Part shown: piece after piece, positions 1 to 7,101 of the stretch
Position numbering within the stretch: the first letter of the stretch is position 1
Layout of the letters: the number at the start of each line of letters is the position of its first letter
Assembly (NCBI GenBank): GCA_937875975.1
Contig: CALEEU010000347.1
Span: 1-11,554, forward strand
Reading direction: 5' to 3'
DNA: 11,554 bases
Source of the DNA: an uncultured Opitutia bacterium
Lineage (GTDB): Bacteria > Verrucomicrobiota > Verrucomicrobiia > Opitutales > UBA953
Notes under the pieces: generated by a model
Databases searched by the model: none
What the model saw: the letters and a program-made list of their open reading frames with translations, nothing else
What the model was told of the DNA's origin: nothing
Program-made: the position numbers and the translations under genes

Positions 1-1
1 T

Positions 2-43
2 TTCCCGCCGATCGAGGCTCCGACCGAAACTCCTTCGGCCTGA
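2..43 (+). CDS. possible C-terminal tail of an upstream gene (partial)
   Basis: Thirteen open codons end in a TGA at 41-43, directly before the TTG proposed as the start of the isochorismate synthase gene. The tail reads FPPIEAPTETPSA and is proline and threonine rich, as disordered C-termini often are. If real, the upstream gene would be coupled end to end with the next one. The piece is too short to identify, and a second forward frame is also open here, so this is a weak call. Confidence 0.2.
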   Translation, partial: FPPIEAPTETPSA

Positions 44-1420
44 TTGGACAATTCCCGCGGAGACCTTACCTTCACCGCCGTGGATTCCGTCAAGACCATC
101 GACGAAGTTACCTTGCTCGCTGACGCAGAAAAACGCGCCGCAGGCGAGGGGTTTGTCTGCTACACCTTTCCCACACCCGAACTCGATCCGCTGGCTGTTC
201 TGGAAACCCTGGATGAGCCGGCACCCCGTGGCTACTTTGAGAACCCTTCCCGCAAGCGGTCTCATGCGGCCGGCTCACCGCTTCGCCAATGGTCGGGACG
301 CGGCGAGCAACGCTTTGTCGATGCTGACCGCTGGCTACGTCAACTTGACGGTAGCCTGACCTGCGTCGGTCCACGCCCCCGCATCATCGCGACATTCCCT
401 TTCTACCCAGGCAATGAGAACGACGGCGCGGAGGCCAAACTCTTCCTGCCTGGCTGGCAGGTCGTCAGCGAAGACGGCCTGACGACCGTCACCCTCTGCG
501 AACCGGCCGCCCCTGGCTGCGCTGCCCGCCTGGCCATCAGGGCGGAAAGCTTCCGCAAGTTCACCTATCGATCCAACCCCAGCCCTCCTCGGGCCCCGGT
601 TCCCACCGTCCTTTCAGAAGTAGGCGGATCTTGGTTCCCGTCCGCGGTCGTCCGAGCCACCGAACTCATTAAGGAAGGTTCGTTTGAGAAGATCGTGCTT
701 TCGCGTGCCTTCGATTGGCGCCGGGCTGAACCCTTCAGCATTTATGCGACATTGCACCGCCTACGCCGCGGCAATCCGCCTTGCCATACGTTCCTCGTCG
801 ACGAAGCCGAGGGAGCGCTCGTCGGCGCTACCCCCGAGACGCTCCTATCGTTGTTCGATGGCGCCGTCCGTTCCGAATCGGTGGCTGGCACGACCCGTCG
901 AGGAGAATCGGCCTCCGAAGACGCCAGTCTCGCCGAAGCATTACTCACCAGCGAAAAAGATCTCCGCGAACACAGTGCCGTGACCGCCTCGATCCTGCGA
1001 CGCCTCCGCATGGTCGGTGTCCTGGCTGCGACCTCGCGTAACGCCGAGCTCCTTCGTCTCGGCAACGTGATGCACCTGCGTACACCCATCGAAGGCACCA
1101 TGCCTGCCGACCGTCGCTTCCTTGAGGTCGCCGGTGAACTTCACCCGACCCCGGCCGTAGGCGGTAAGCCGCGTGCACTGGCCCTGCCCTTTATCCCTGG
1201 ATTTGAACCTCACCAACGTGGCCTCTACACGGGTGCCGTCGGCTGGGTTCGTTCGGATGGCGCCTCGGGCAAACTCTTCGTCGCCCTTCGCTGTGCGCGT
1301 CTCAAAGGTTCGGAAGCCCGCGCCTTCGCCGGCGCCGGCATCGTAGCCGGCTCGAATCCAGAGGCCGAATCGACGGAAACTGAAATGAAGCTCCGTACCA
1401 TCCTTGAGGCGCTCATCTGA
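44..1420 (+). CDS. menF: isochorismate synthase (MenF/EntC family)
   Basis: This enzyme converts chorismate to isochorismate with Mg2+, normally the first committed step towards menaquinone or a catecholate siderophore. The chorismate-binding domain covers about residues 195-455. The signature LHPTPAVGG lies at residues 366-374 and the C-terminal GAGIVAGSNPEAE at 430-442. K216 (in FEKIVLSRA) and E265 (in GATPETLL) match the general base and general acid known from E. coli MenF (K190 and E240, nearly the same spacing). E309 and the acidic group around E440 fit the Mg2+ ligands. The LHPTPAVGG motif favours isochorismate synthase over anthranilate or aminodeoxychorismate synthase. The N-terminal half is divergent. 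The start is uncertain: TTG at 44 follows an in-frame stop, and GTG at 80 is the alternative; neither has a clear ribosome binding site. The dtd gene begins two bases after the stop. No other men gene is in view, so the menaquinone role is inferred. Confidence 0.9.
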   Translation: MDNSRGDLTFTAVDSVKTIDEVTLLADAEKRAAGEGFVCYTFPTPELDPLAVLETLDEPAPRGYFENPSRKRSHAAGSPLRQWSGRGEQRFVDADRWLRQLDGSLTCVGPRPRIIATFPFYPGNENDGAEAKLFLPGWQVVSEDGLTTVTLCEPAAPGCAARLAIRAESFRKFTYRSNPSPPRAPVPTVLSEVGGSWFPSAVVRATELIKEGSFEKIVLSRAFDWRRAEPFSIYATLHRLRRGNPPCHTFLVDEAEGALVGATPETLLSLFDGAVRSESVAGTTRRGESASEDASLAEALLTSEKDLREHSAVTASILRRLRMVGVLAATSRNAELLRLGNVMHLRTPIEGTMPADRRFLEVAGELHPTPAVGGKPRALALPFIPGFEPHQRGLYTGAVGWVRSDGASGKLFVALRCARLKGSEARAFAGAGIVAGSNPEAESTETEMKLRTILEALI

Positions 1421-1422
1421 GG

Positions 1423-1860
1423 ATGAAGGTGGTTCTTCAGCGCGTAATCTCGGCGTCCGTGTCCGTAGACGGAAGAACCACCGGTAAGATTGGACCAGGC
1501 TATCTCCTGCTCGTCGGCTTAGCCACCGGCGACGACGAAGCTACCGTGCGGAGGCTAGCCGCCGACGTTTCCAAGGCTAGGCTGATGTCCGACGCCCAAG
1601 GCAAGATGGGCGTCAATCTCCACGACGCAGGCGGACAAGCCTTGGCCGTGAGCCAATTCACTTTGTTGGCTGACTTCTCGAAAGGTAACCGCCCTTCCTT
1701 TAATGGCGCTGCCAAGCCGGAAGTCGCCAAACCGCTTTTCGATCTCTTCGTCCAAGAACTTTCCGGACTCCTCGGACAGCCTGTGCCCACAGGCGTCTTT
1801 GGCGCCGACATGCGGGTGGAACTGGTAAACGACGGCCCAGTGACGGTGGTGCTTGAATAG
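1423..1860 (+). CDS. dtd: D-aminoacyl-tRNA deacylase
   Basis: This cytoplasmic proofreading enzyme hydrolyses D-aminoacyl-tRNA, and also glycine mischarged on tRNA-Ala, so that D-amino acids do not enter proteins. The 145-residue length equals that of the E. coli enzyme. The start MKVVLQRVISASVSVDG is typical of the family. The two family motifs are intact: SQFTL at residues 77-81 and the Gly-cis-Pro motif NDGPVT at 136-141 (G138, P139), which projects into the partner's active site in the homodimer. The ATG lies two bases after the TGA of the isochorismate synthase gene, so translation is probably coupled; a GAGG at 1406-1409 could serve as ribosome binding site from inside the upstream gene. 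Confidence 0.97.
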   Translation: MKVVLQRVISASVSVDGRTTGKIGPGYLLLVGLATGDDEATVRRLAADVSKARLMSDAQGKMGVNLHDAGGQALAVSQFTLLADFSKGNRPSFNGAAKPEVAKPLFDLFVQELSGLLGQPVPTGVFGADMRVELVNDGPVTVVLE

Positions 1861-1874
1861 TTTAGGCTTAACCT

Positions 1875-1891
1875 CCGTCCCTGCCGTCCCT
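1875..1891 (+). repeat. short tandem repeat of CCGTCCCT before hisF
   Basis: The 48-base gap between dtd and hisF is pyrimidine rich and contains CCGTCCCT twice, at 1875-1882 and 1884-1891, one base apart. There is no purine-rich ribosome binding site in front of hisF. The repeat may be chance in a C/T-rich leader. Confidence 0.4.
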
Positions 1892-1908
1892 ACCTCTCAA
1901 GCCCGCCC

Positions 1909-2667
1909 ATGCTTTCCGTCCGTATCATCCCTTGCCTCGACGTCCATGGCGGCCGCGTGGTCAAGGGCGTTAAGTTCGAGGAACTGCGTGATGCCGGCGA
2001 CCCCGTCGCCGTCGCCGCCGCCTATGAGAAACAGGGCGCCGATGAGCTGGTCTTTCTCGATATCACCGCTTCGAGCGACGAACGCCGCACGATGGTCGAC
2101 GTCGTTGAACGTACCGCCGACCAAGTCTTCATGCCGCTCACCGTTGGCGGCGGACTTCGCTCCGTCGAGGACATCCGCACGATGCTGAATGCCGGCGCAG
2201 ACAAGGTCTCCCTCAACACCTCTGCGATTAAGGATCCCGATCTCATCCTGCAGTCCGCGCGTAAGTTCGGCAGCCAGTGCATCGTCGTAGCAATTGACGC
2301 CAAGAACGTTGGTCCGGGCAAATGGGAGGTCTTCACCCACGGCGGTCGTAATGCCACGGGCCTCGATGCCATCGAGTGGGCCCGCAAGGCACACTCCCTC
2401 GGTGCCGGCGAAATCCTGCTGACCAGCATGGACCGCGATGGCACCGCCGCTGGTTACGACATCCCTCTCAATCTCGCCGTCTCCTCGGCCGTTGAAGTCC
2501 CCGTCATCGCCTCAGGTGGCGCTGGGAATCTTGACCATATGGCCGACGTCCTCAAGCAAGGCGGAGCTAGCGCGGTCCTCGCCGCCAGCATCTTCCACTT
2601 CGGCACCTATACCGTCCGTCAGGCCAAGGAGCACCTTCGTGCCGCTGGCCTGCCTGTCCGACTTTAA
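1909..2667 (+). CDS. hisF: imidazole glycerol phosphate synthase cyclase subunit
   Basis: HisF is the cyclase half of imidazole glycerol phosphate synthase. With ammonia delivered by the glutaminase HisH, it converts PRFAR to imidazole glycerol phosphate and AICAR in histidine synthesis. The 252-residue protein is a complete (beta/alpha)8 barrel. Both catalytic aspartates sit at the classical positions: D11 in IIPCLDV and D130 in VVAIDAK. Phosphate-binding loops are visible at TVGGGLRS (78-85) and ASGGAGN (201-207). The ATG at 1909 gives the expected start MLSVRIIPCLD. HisH is not in this window, and hisC lies 6 kb away on the other strand, so the his genes are dispersed. The stop overlaps by four bases the stop of the convergent CNNM-type gene. 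Confidence 0.98.
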   Translation: MLSVRIIPCLDVHGGRVVKGVKFEELRDAGDPVAVAAAYEKQGADELVFLDITASSDERRTMVDVVERTADQVFMPLTVGGGLRSVEDIRTMLNAGADKVSLNTSAIKDPDLILQSARKFGSQCIVVAIDAKNVGPGKWEVFTHGGRNATGLDAIEWARKAHSLGAGEILLTSMDRDGTAAGYDIPLNLAVSSAVEVPVIASGGAGNLDHMADVLKQGGASAVLAASIFHFGTYTVRQAKEHLRAAGLPVRL

Positions 2668-3980
2668 GCGACGGTCGGCGGGACAGCCTTCGGCATCACC
2701 AGGATCTTATCCAGGCGATGACCATCCATGTCCACGACTTCAAAGATGTGGGCGAGTGCCTCCACCCGGTCACCTTCGGCCGGAATGCGGCCTAGGGTAC
2801 GCATGATGAAGCCAGAGATAGCGGTAAACCGCCCCGACCCTTCGCCGGGGAATCGACCGATGATACCCGTGGCCTCACGGAAATCATCCAGCGAGACCGC
2901 CGCATCGACGATCCAGCTGCCATCATCACGGCGGCGGATTGGCTTGGGTTGAGCAATCGGGGAACCTTCGTTTGGCAATTCGCCGACAACGGATTCAAGG
3001 ACGTCGTTTAAGGAGACGACGCCACGGACCCGGCCAAACTCGTCGGTAACCAGGGCAATATGGATCTTATCCTTGCGGAACATCTCCAGGAGCTGTGTGC
3101 CGGTGCAGTGGGTCGGGACCGTCGGAGGCTCGGTGAGCAGGTCCTTGATTGAGGCCGTACCGACGAGCGAGAGATTAGCCCAGAGGCGCTTCACCGAAAC
3201 GACGCCCAGCGGGCGATCGGGCGAACCTCGATAAACGGGAAACCAGGTGTGACCCGAGGCCACGACCTTGCGCCAATTGACTTCGTCGATGTCTTCAAGG
3301 TTAAGCCAGACGACGCGATTGCTCGGCGTCATGAGACGCTCGGCCGTCACCAGGTCCAAGGACAAGGCGCCGTGCACCATACGATGTTCAGCGGCGTGAA
3401 GCACCCCCGAAGCCATGCCTTGGTCGACCATCATGCGAAGTTCATCCTCCGACATGGTGTCTTCCGGCGAGCGCTTGATGCCGAAAAGACGAAGGATGAT
3501 ATTCGCGCAGAAGCTCAAGCTGCTGCCAAGCGGCGAGACTAGGAGCGAAATGATCTGCATGGGTCGCGCGAGGAGGACCGCCAAACCCTCGGGGTTGGAG
3601 AGACCGAGTCGCTTCGGGACAATTTCCGCGCAGATAATCGTCAAAGAGCCTACGAAGAAGGATACTCCCATGCGGGAGATGACTTCGGCGTTCTCCTGAA
3701 GCCAAGGCAAGCCGCTCGCCTCGAGGTAAGGCTTGAGTTCCGCGGCCATGGGGCCGCCCCCGAACGTCGCCGCAATGATGGCGCCGAAAGTCAAGCCGAC
3801 CTGGACCGTCGAAAGAAAAACCGAGGGATTGGCGAGAAGCTCCAAGGCGGCCTTGGCCCCCTTACTCCCTTGCTCGGCCAACCGTTGCAGCCGACGGCGG
3901 TTGGAGGATACCAGCGCCATCTCTGTAAGTTCGAAGGCGCCGATCGTCACCCAGCAGGCTAATATCACGAATAATTCCAC
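2664..3980 (-). CDS. CNNM/CorC-family membrane protein with CBS domains
   Basis: This is an inner-membrane protein of the hemolysin-C/CorC/CNNM family, linked in other bacteria to Mg2+ or Co2+ transport. The domains are in normal order: an N-terminal DUF21 transmembrane domain (about 1-180, hydrophobic stretches near 1-23, 55-75, 105-122 and 140-165), a CBS pair (about 210-335), and a C-terminal CorC_HlyC domain (about 350-430). Family motifs include AEIVPKRLGLSNPE (118-131) and VTDEFGRVRGVVSLNDVLE (311-329). The start is GTG at 3980, because an in-frame TAG lies nine bases upstream (3989-3991) and no other start codon falls between. An AGGA about seven bases before the GTG could act as ribosome binding site. 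The transported ion cannot be read from sequence. It is divergent from nadB and convergent with hisF. Confidence 0.93.
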   Translation of the reverse strand: MELFVILACWVTIGAFELTEMALVSSNRRRLQRLAEQGSKGAKAALELLANPSVFLSTVQVGLTFGAIIAATFGGGPMAAELKPYLEASGLPWLQENAEVISRMGVSFFVGSLTIICAEIVPKRLGLSNPEGLAVLLARPMQIISLLVSPLGSSLSFCANIILRLFGIKRSPEDTMSEDELRMMVDQGMASGVLHAAEHRMVHGALSLDLVTAERLMTPSNRVVWLNLEDIDEVNWRKVVASGHTWFPVYRGSPDRPLGVVSVKRLWANLSLVGTASIKDLLTEPPTVPTHCTGTQLLEMFRKDKIHIALVTDEFGRVRGVVSLNDVLESVVGELPNEGSPIAQPKPIRRRDDGSWIVDAAVSLDDFREATGIIGRFPGEGSGRFTAISGFIMRTLGRIPAEGDRVEALAHIFEVVDMDGHRLDKILVMPKAVPPTVA

Positions 3981-4003
3981 CCAAACTTCCTAGGTAGTGG
4001 CGA

Positions 4004-4029
4004 GTGAACAGTCAAATCCGCTTGTTCAC
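4004..4029. promoter_or_regulatory. inverted repeat GTGAACA-N12-TGTTCAC, candidate operator
   Basis: A perfect 7-bp inverted repeat, GTGAACA at 4004-4010 and TGTTCAC at 4023-4029, lies in the 79-base gap between the divergent CNNM-type gene and nadB. The arm centres are 19 bp apart, about two helical turns, as expected for a dimeric regulator. The right arm overlaps a -35-like TTGTTC for nadB (4022-4027). The left arm touches a -35-like TTGACT for the other gene (4010-4015, minus strand). It does not obviously match the NadR site half TGTTTA. The regulator is unknown. Confidence 0.45.
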
Positions 4030-4049
4030 ATCCTGCCTACCCCTACGGT
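4022..4049 (+). promoter_or_regulatory. possible nadB promoter
   Basis: TTGTTC at 4022-4027 and TACGGT at 4044-4049 are separated by 16 bp and resemble -35 and -10 boxes (four and three of six matches to the sigma-70 consensus). Transcription would begin only a few bases before the ATG at 4060, giving an almost leaderless mRNA. This fits the absence of a ribosome binding site, but the -10 box is weak. Confidence 0.25.
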
Positions 4050-4059
4050 CTAAACCTTA

Positions 4060-5670
4060 ATGGCGACCCATTTCGAGGCAATCATCGTCGGCAGCGGCAT
4101 CGGCGGGCTGAGTTTCGCGCTCAACCTGGCTCAGCGCGGCCATTCCGTCGCCATCGTGACGAAGAAGACGAGCTCGGAGTCGAACACGAATTGGGCCCAA
4201 GGGGGCATCGCCTGCGTCACGGATAAGACCGACGACTTCCAGAGCCACGTGAAGGATACCCTGACGGCCGGCGACGGCCTCTGCGATCTGGATGCCGTAC
4301 GGCACATCATCGAGTCCGGACCCGAGCGGGTCGCCGAACTGATTGCTTGGGGCGTAGAATTCGAGAACGGTACCGATGGTCGACCTGATTTGGGGCGTGA
4401 AGGCGGTCACTCGAAACGCCGTATCCTGCATGCCCGCGACATGACCGGCCGCGCCATCGAATCCGCCCTGCTCCGGGCCATCGCTCGCTCACCGAAAGTC
4501 GTGATGCTCGAGCATCATCTGGCGATCGACCTCATCACCCGCGCCAAGCTCGGGGCGTGCCCGATCGGCGCCGCGGAAGACCGCGTCCTCGGCCTCCATG
4601 TGCTCAACACCAAGGCTGGACGGGTCGAGACGATTTCGGCTGATGCCGTCGTCCTGGCTACCGGTGGCACCGGCCAGGTCTACCAGTTCACGACCAACCC
4701 TGGTATCGCCACGGGCGATGGCATCGCGATGGCTTACCGCGCCGGCGCCGAAGTGCGCGATATGGAAATGGTCCAGTTCCATCCGACCGCCCTGAAGGCT
4801 CCGGACGGAAGCCGCGCGCTCATCTCCGAAGCCGTCCGCGGCGAAGGCGCCATCCTACGCGACGTATCCCTGCGGGCGTTCATGAAGGACTTCCACCCGC
4901 TGGGTGACCTGGCTCCCCGCGATATCGTCGCCCGTGCCATCGACTCAGTCATGAAACGTGACGGCGCTCCTCACGTCCTGCTCGACGCGACCCAAGTGGC
5001 CAAAGGGCACTTCGCCGAACGCTTCCCGCATATCCACGCGACCTGCCTCAAGGCCGGCTTCGACCTCACCAAGGAGCCTGCCCCGGTCGTTCCCGCTGCG
5101 CATTATCTTTGCGGCGGAGTCGCCACGGATCTCCGCGGTCAGACCTCCCTGCCCGGCCTTTTCGCCGTCGGCGAAGTCGCCTGCACCGGACTACATGGAG
5201 CGAATCGCCTGGCCTCCAACTCCTTGCTCGAAGCAGTCGTACTCGCTCACGATGGCGCGGCGGCCGCTCATGACGAAATCATCGCTAAGCGCGGAGAGGC
5301 GATGCCTCTGCCTGCCTGGATTGACGGATCCGCCGGCGACCCGGACGAACGCGTCGTGCTCACCCACAACTGGGATGAGCTTCGTCGTACGATGTGGGAC
5401 TATGTCGGTATTGTTCGATCCACCAAGCGCCTCCAACGTGCGCGCACGCGCATCGGCACCCTGTCGGACGAAGTGCGTGAGTACTACTGGAACTTCCGCG
5501 TCGAACCCAGGCTGCTAGAACTCCGCAACCTGATTCAGGTGGCGGAACTCATCATCGACTGCGCGCTCCAACGTCGCGAAAGCCGAGGCCTTCACTTCAC
5601 CCTCGATTATCCGGCGAAGTTGGCGGAAGCCCGTCATACGTCGGTTCGCCGCCCCCAAGGTCGCCCATGA
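4060..5670 (+). CDS. nadB: L-aspartate oxidase
   Basis: NadB is an FAD enzyme that oxidises L-aspartate to iminoaspartate, the first step of de novo NAD synthesis; the product goes to quinolinate synthase NadA. The 536 residues compare with 540 in E. coli. The FAD-binding GSGIGGLS is at 11-18. The catalytic residues of the family are recognisable at E114 (GREGGHS), H241 (VQFHPTA), R287 (LAPRDIVARAI) and H348 (PAAHYLCGGV), almost in register with E. coli E121, H244, R290 and H351. This pattern, and the absence of membrane or quinone partners nearby, separates it from fumarate reductase and succinate dehydrogenase flavoproteins. No ribosome binding site precedes the ATG. nadA and nadC are not in the window. 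The last four bases overlap the start of the next gene (ATGA). Confidence 0.96.
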   Translation: MATHFEAIIVGSGIGGLSFALNLAQRGHSVAIVTKKTSSESNTNWAQGGIACVTDKTDDFQSHVKDTLTAGDGLCDLDAVRHIIESGPERVAELIAWGVEFENGTDGRPDLGREGGHSKRRILHARDMTGRAIESALLRAIARSPKVVMLEHHLAIDLITRAKLGACPIGAAEDRVLGLHVLNTKAGRVETISADAVVLATGGTGQVYQFTTNPGIATGDGIAMAYRAGAEVRDMEMVQFHPTALKAPDGSRALISEAVRGEGAILRDVSLRAFMKDFHPLGDLAPRDIVARAIDSVMKRDGAPHVLLDATQVAKGHFAERFPHIHATCLKAGFDLTKEPAPVVPAAHYLCGGVATDLRGQTSLPGLFAVGEVACTGLHGANRLASNSLLEAVVLAHDGAAAAHDEIIAKRGEAMPLPAWIDGSAGDPDERVVLTHNWDELRRTMWDYVGIVRSTKRLQRARTRIGTLSDEVREYYWNFRVEPRLLELRNLIQVAELIIDCALQRRESRGLHFTLDYPAKLAEARHTSVRRPQGRP

Positions 5671-6581
5671 AGATCGCCATCGTCGGCACGGGAGCCCTCG
5701 GAGGATGGTACGCCGCCTTGCTTGCTGAAGCTGGTCACGAGGTCCATTGCCTCGCCCGGAGCGACTCCGAAACCATCCGTGCCCGCGGACTCACGATCAG
5801 GAACAAAGGCGCGGAACGCGTCATCCGCGTCACCTCGGCCACGCCCGATGCTACGTCAATCGGTCCGTGCGATCTCGTCGTCGTCACGATCAAGTCTACT
5901 TCCAACAAAGCCCTCCCGGAGCTCATCTCACCGCTGCTCAGCCAAAACACGCTCGTCCTGACCCTGCAGAACGGGATGGGTAACGTCGAGGCCTTGGCCA
6001 AGCTACTGCCCGCCGAGCGCATTGTCGCCGGCCTGTGCTTCGTCTGCATCAACCGCCTAGCCCCGGCCGTCATCGACACGTCTCTGGCTGGCTACGTCCG
6101 GATGGCCGCGTCCACAGGCCCGATCAATCCAGCCGTCGAAACCTGTGTGGATACCTTTGCCGCAGCCGGGGTGGATTGCCAGGCCGAGACCTCCCTGGAA
6201 TCCGTACTCTGGAAGAAGCTCTGTTGGAATATTCCTTTCAACGGCCTCTCCATTGCGGGAGGCTGTATCACGACCGACCTCATCCTCGCTAATCCGCTTC
6301 TGAATGAGCGAGCTTACGTCCTCATGAAGGAAGTACAGGCGGCGGCCGTCGCTCGCGGTCACGGCTTCGAAGATGCCCACATCAAACGTCAGTTCGTGGT
6401 GACGGTTGGCATGGGGCCGTATCGCCCTTCTAGCCTCATCGATTTCGTCGAAGGCCGTGATGTCGAGGTTGAGGGCATCTGGGGCGAACCCCTGCGCCGC
6501 GGTCTCGCTGCCGGCGTGAAGATGCCCGAGACCGAAAAACTGGTCGCCGAAATCAAGGCGCGGATCGCGGCCCGGGGATAA
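5667..6581 (+). CDS. panE: 2-dehydropantoate 2-reductase-like protein
   Basis: This member of the ketopantoate reductase (ApbA/PanE) family would reduce 2-dehydropantoate to pantoate with NADPH for pantothenate and CoA synthesis. The Rossmann motif GTGALGG is at residues 7-13. K76 (in VTIKS) and N102 (in QNGMG) fit the NADP and substrate contacts. K184 in LWKKLCWN, with N188 and N192, matches the catalytic lysine region (K176 in E. coli). PSSLIDF (254-260) and E267 correspond to the C-terminal substrate-binding loop and glutamate. The start ATG overlaps the nadB stop, so the two genes are co-translated. The family has many paralogues acting on other 2-keto acids, so the exact substrate is less certain than the family. 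Its 3' end overlaps the convergent lipoprotein gene by 29 bases. Confidence 0.8.
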   Translation: MKIAIVGTGALGGWYAALLAEAGHEVHCLARSDSETIRARGLTIRNKGAERVIRVTSATPDATSIGPCDLVVVTIKSTSNKALPELISPLLSQNTLVLTLQNGMGNVEALAKLLPAERIVAGLCFVCINRLAPAVIDTSLAGYVRMAASTGPINPAVETCVDTFAAAGVDCQAETSLESVLWKKLCWNIPFNGLSIAGGCITTDLILANPLLNERAYVLMKEVQAAAVARGHGFEDAHIKRQFVVTVGMGPYRPSSLIDFVEGRDVEVEGIWGEPLRRGLAAGVKMPETEKLVAEIKARIAARG

Positions 6582-7008
6582 TCGCACCGAGTTTCTCGCG
6601 GATATGGTCGGCGATTCGTTCGTTGCTCAGAAAGCCAGCGGGCGTATCCGAAACGACATCGAGGTTTCTCTGTACCGAACCGTCGCGAGACACCAAGGTC
6701 ATCCGGAGCGTCACCCGGCCCTGCGGTGTTCCGGCAATCGCAGGTCGAGCGATCCAGACCGCATGAAGGAAGGCATCGGCGCCAGTGGGCTCCATGGCAG
6801 CGACATAGCCACGTTGCATCATGACCCGCACGGAAGTGTCATGGATGACGGCCGAGCACTGGGCCAAATCAGTCGAAGGGGCACCGGAAGCCTCCTCGAC
6901 GTAGATACTCCGGATGAGACCAGACTTAGGGGCGCTGGCTGCACACCCCACGAATCCAAGCAAAACGAGGCCCAAGAAGCATAGGATGGCCGGCCTCAGA
7001 CGGTGCAT
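6553..7008 (-). CDS. small lipoprotein of unknown function
   Basis: Starting at the ATG at 7008 gives 151 residues: a charged MHRLR start, a hydrophobic stretch (residues 7-20) and a lipobox-like FVGC with C22 as the likely lipidated cysteine. An upstream GTG at 7086 would add 26 residues before the signal sequence and is less likely. The mature part begins with AASAPKSG. It contains a segment resembling surface lipoproteins that bind in beta sheets (RVTLRMTLVSRDGSVQRNLDVV, split here as RVTLRMTLVS at 98-107 and RNLDVV at 114-119) and a helical end (NERIADHIREKL, 129-140). I do not recognise a family. It probably sits in the outer membrane facing the periplasm. Its end overlaps the ketopantoate-reductase-like gene by 29 bases. 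Confidence 0.8.
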   Translation of the reverse strand: MHRLRPAILCFLGLVLLGFVGCAASAPKSGLIRSIYVEEASGAPSTDLAQCSAVIHDTSVRVMMQRGYVAAMEPTGADAFLHAVWIARPAIAGTPQGRVTLRMTLVSRDGSVQRNLDVVSDTPAGFLSNERIADHIREKLGAIIPGPRSAP

Positions 7009-7012
7009 AACT

Positions 7013-7040
7013 TGTTTATTACCCGTTCTCGCTCCGGGAC
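7013..7040 (-). promoter_or_regulatory. possible promoter of the lipoprotein gene
   Basis: On the minus strand, TTGTCC is followed after about 15 bp by TAATAA, and the ATG comes nine bases after that. TAATAA is the most A/T-rich hexamer in the region. Transcription would start at or next to the ATG, which would explain why no ribosome binding site is present. The short spacer makes this a tentative call. Confidence 0.3.
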
Positions 7041-7060
7041 AAGCAGGGACATGATGGGAC
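7036..7060. repeat. three GGGAC repeats at exact 10-bp spacing
   Basis: GGGAC occurs at 7036-7040, 7046-7050 and 7056-7060, so the copies fall on the same face of the helix. They lie in the 93-base region between the divergent lipoprotein and HAD-DciA genes, just upstream of a 13-bp palindrome. Direct repeats in phase with the helix are a common layout for cooperative regulator sites. No regulator can be named. Confidence 0.5.
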
Positions 7061-7065
7061 CTGTT

Positions 7066-7078
7066 GACCTTTAAGGTC
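7066..7078. promoter_or_regulatory. palindrome GACCTTTAAGGTC, candidate operator
   Basis: GACCTT and AAGGTC form a perfect 6-bp inverted repeat around a single T. It lies 23 bases before the ATG of the HAD-DciA gene and overlaps a -35-like TTGACC (7064-7069). No good -10 box follows at the usual distance, so I read it as a possible protein-binding site. The arms are too close to form a stable RNA hairpin. Confidence 0.35.
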
Positions 7079-7101
7079 GGCGCCACTCCCCTTCACTCAA
7101 A

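Noticed and set aside
1897..2394. Minus-strand open frame (165 codons) opposite hisF
   Set aside because: It lies inside hisF, whose catalytic residues and length are fully intact; its product shows no recognisable domain.
4958..5518. Plus-strand open frame (186 codons) in another frame of nadB
   Set aside because: It is Ser/Pro/Arg-rich out-of-frame sequence within an intact nadB.
7009..7086. N-terminal extension of the lipoprotein from a GTG at 7086
   Set aside because: It would place 26 polar residues before the signal sequence and bury the GGGAC array in coding sequence; the ATG at 7008 gives a proper signal peptide.
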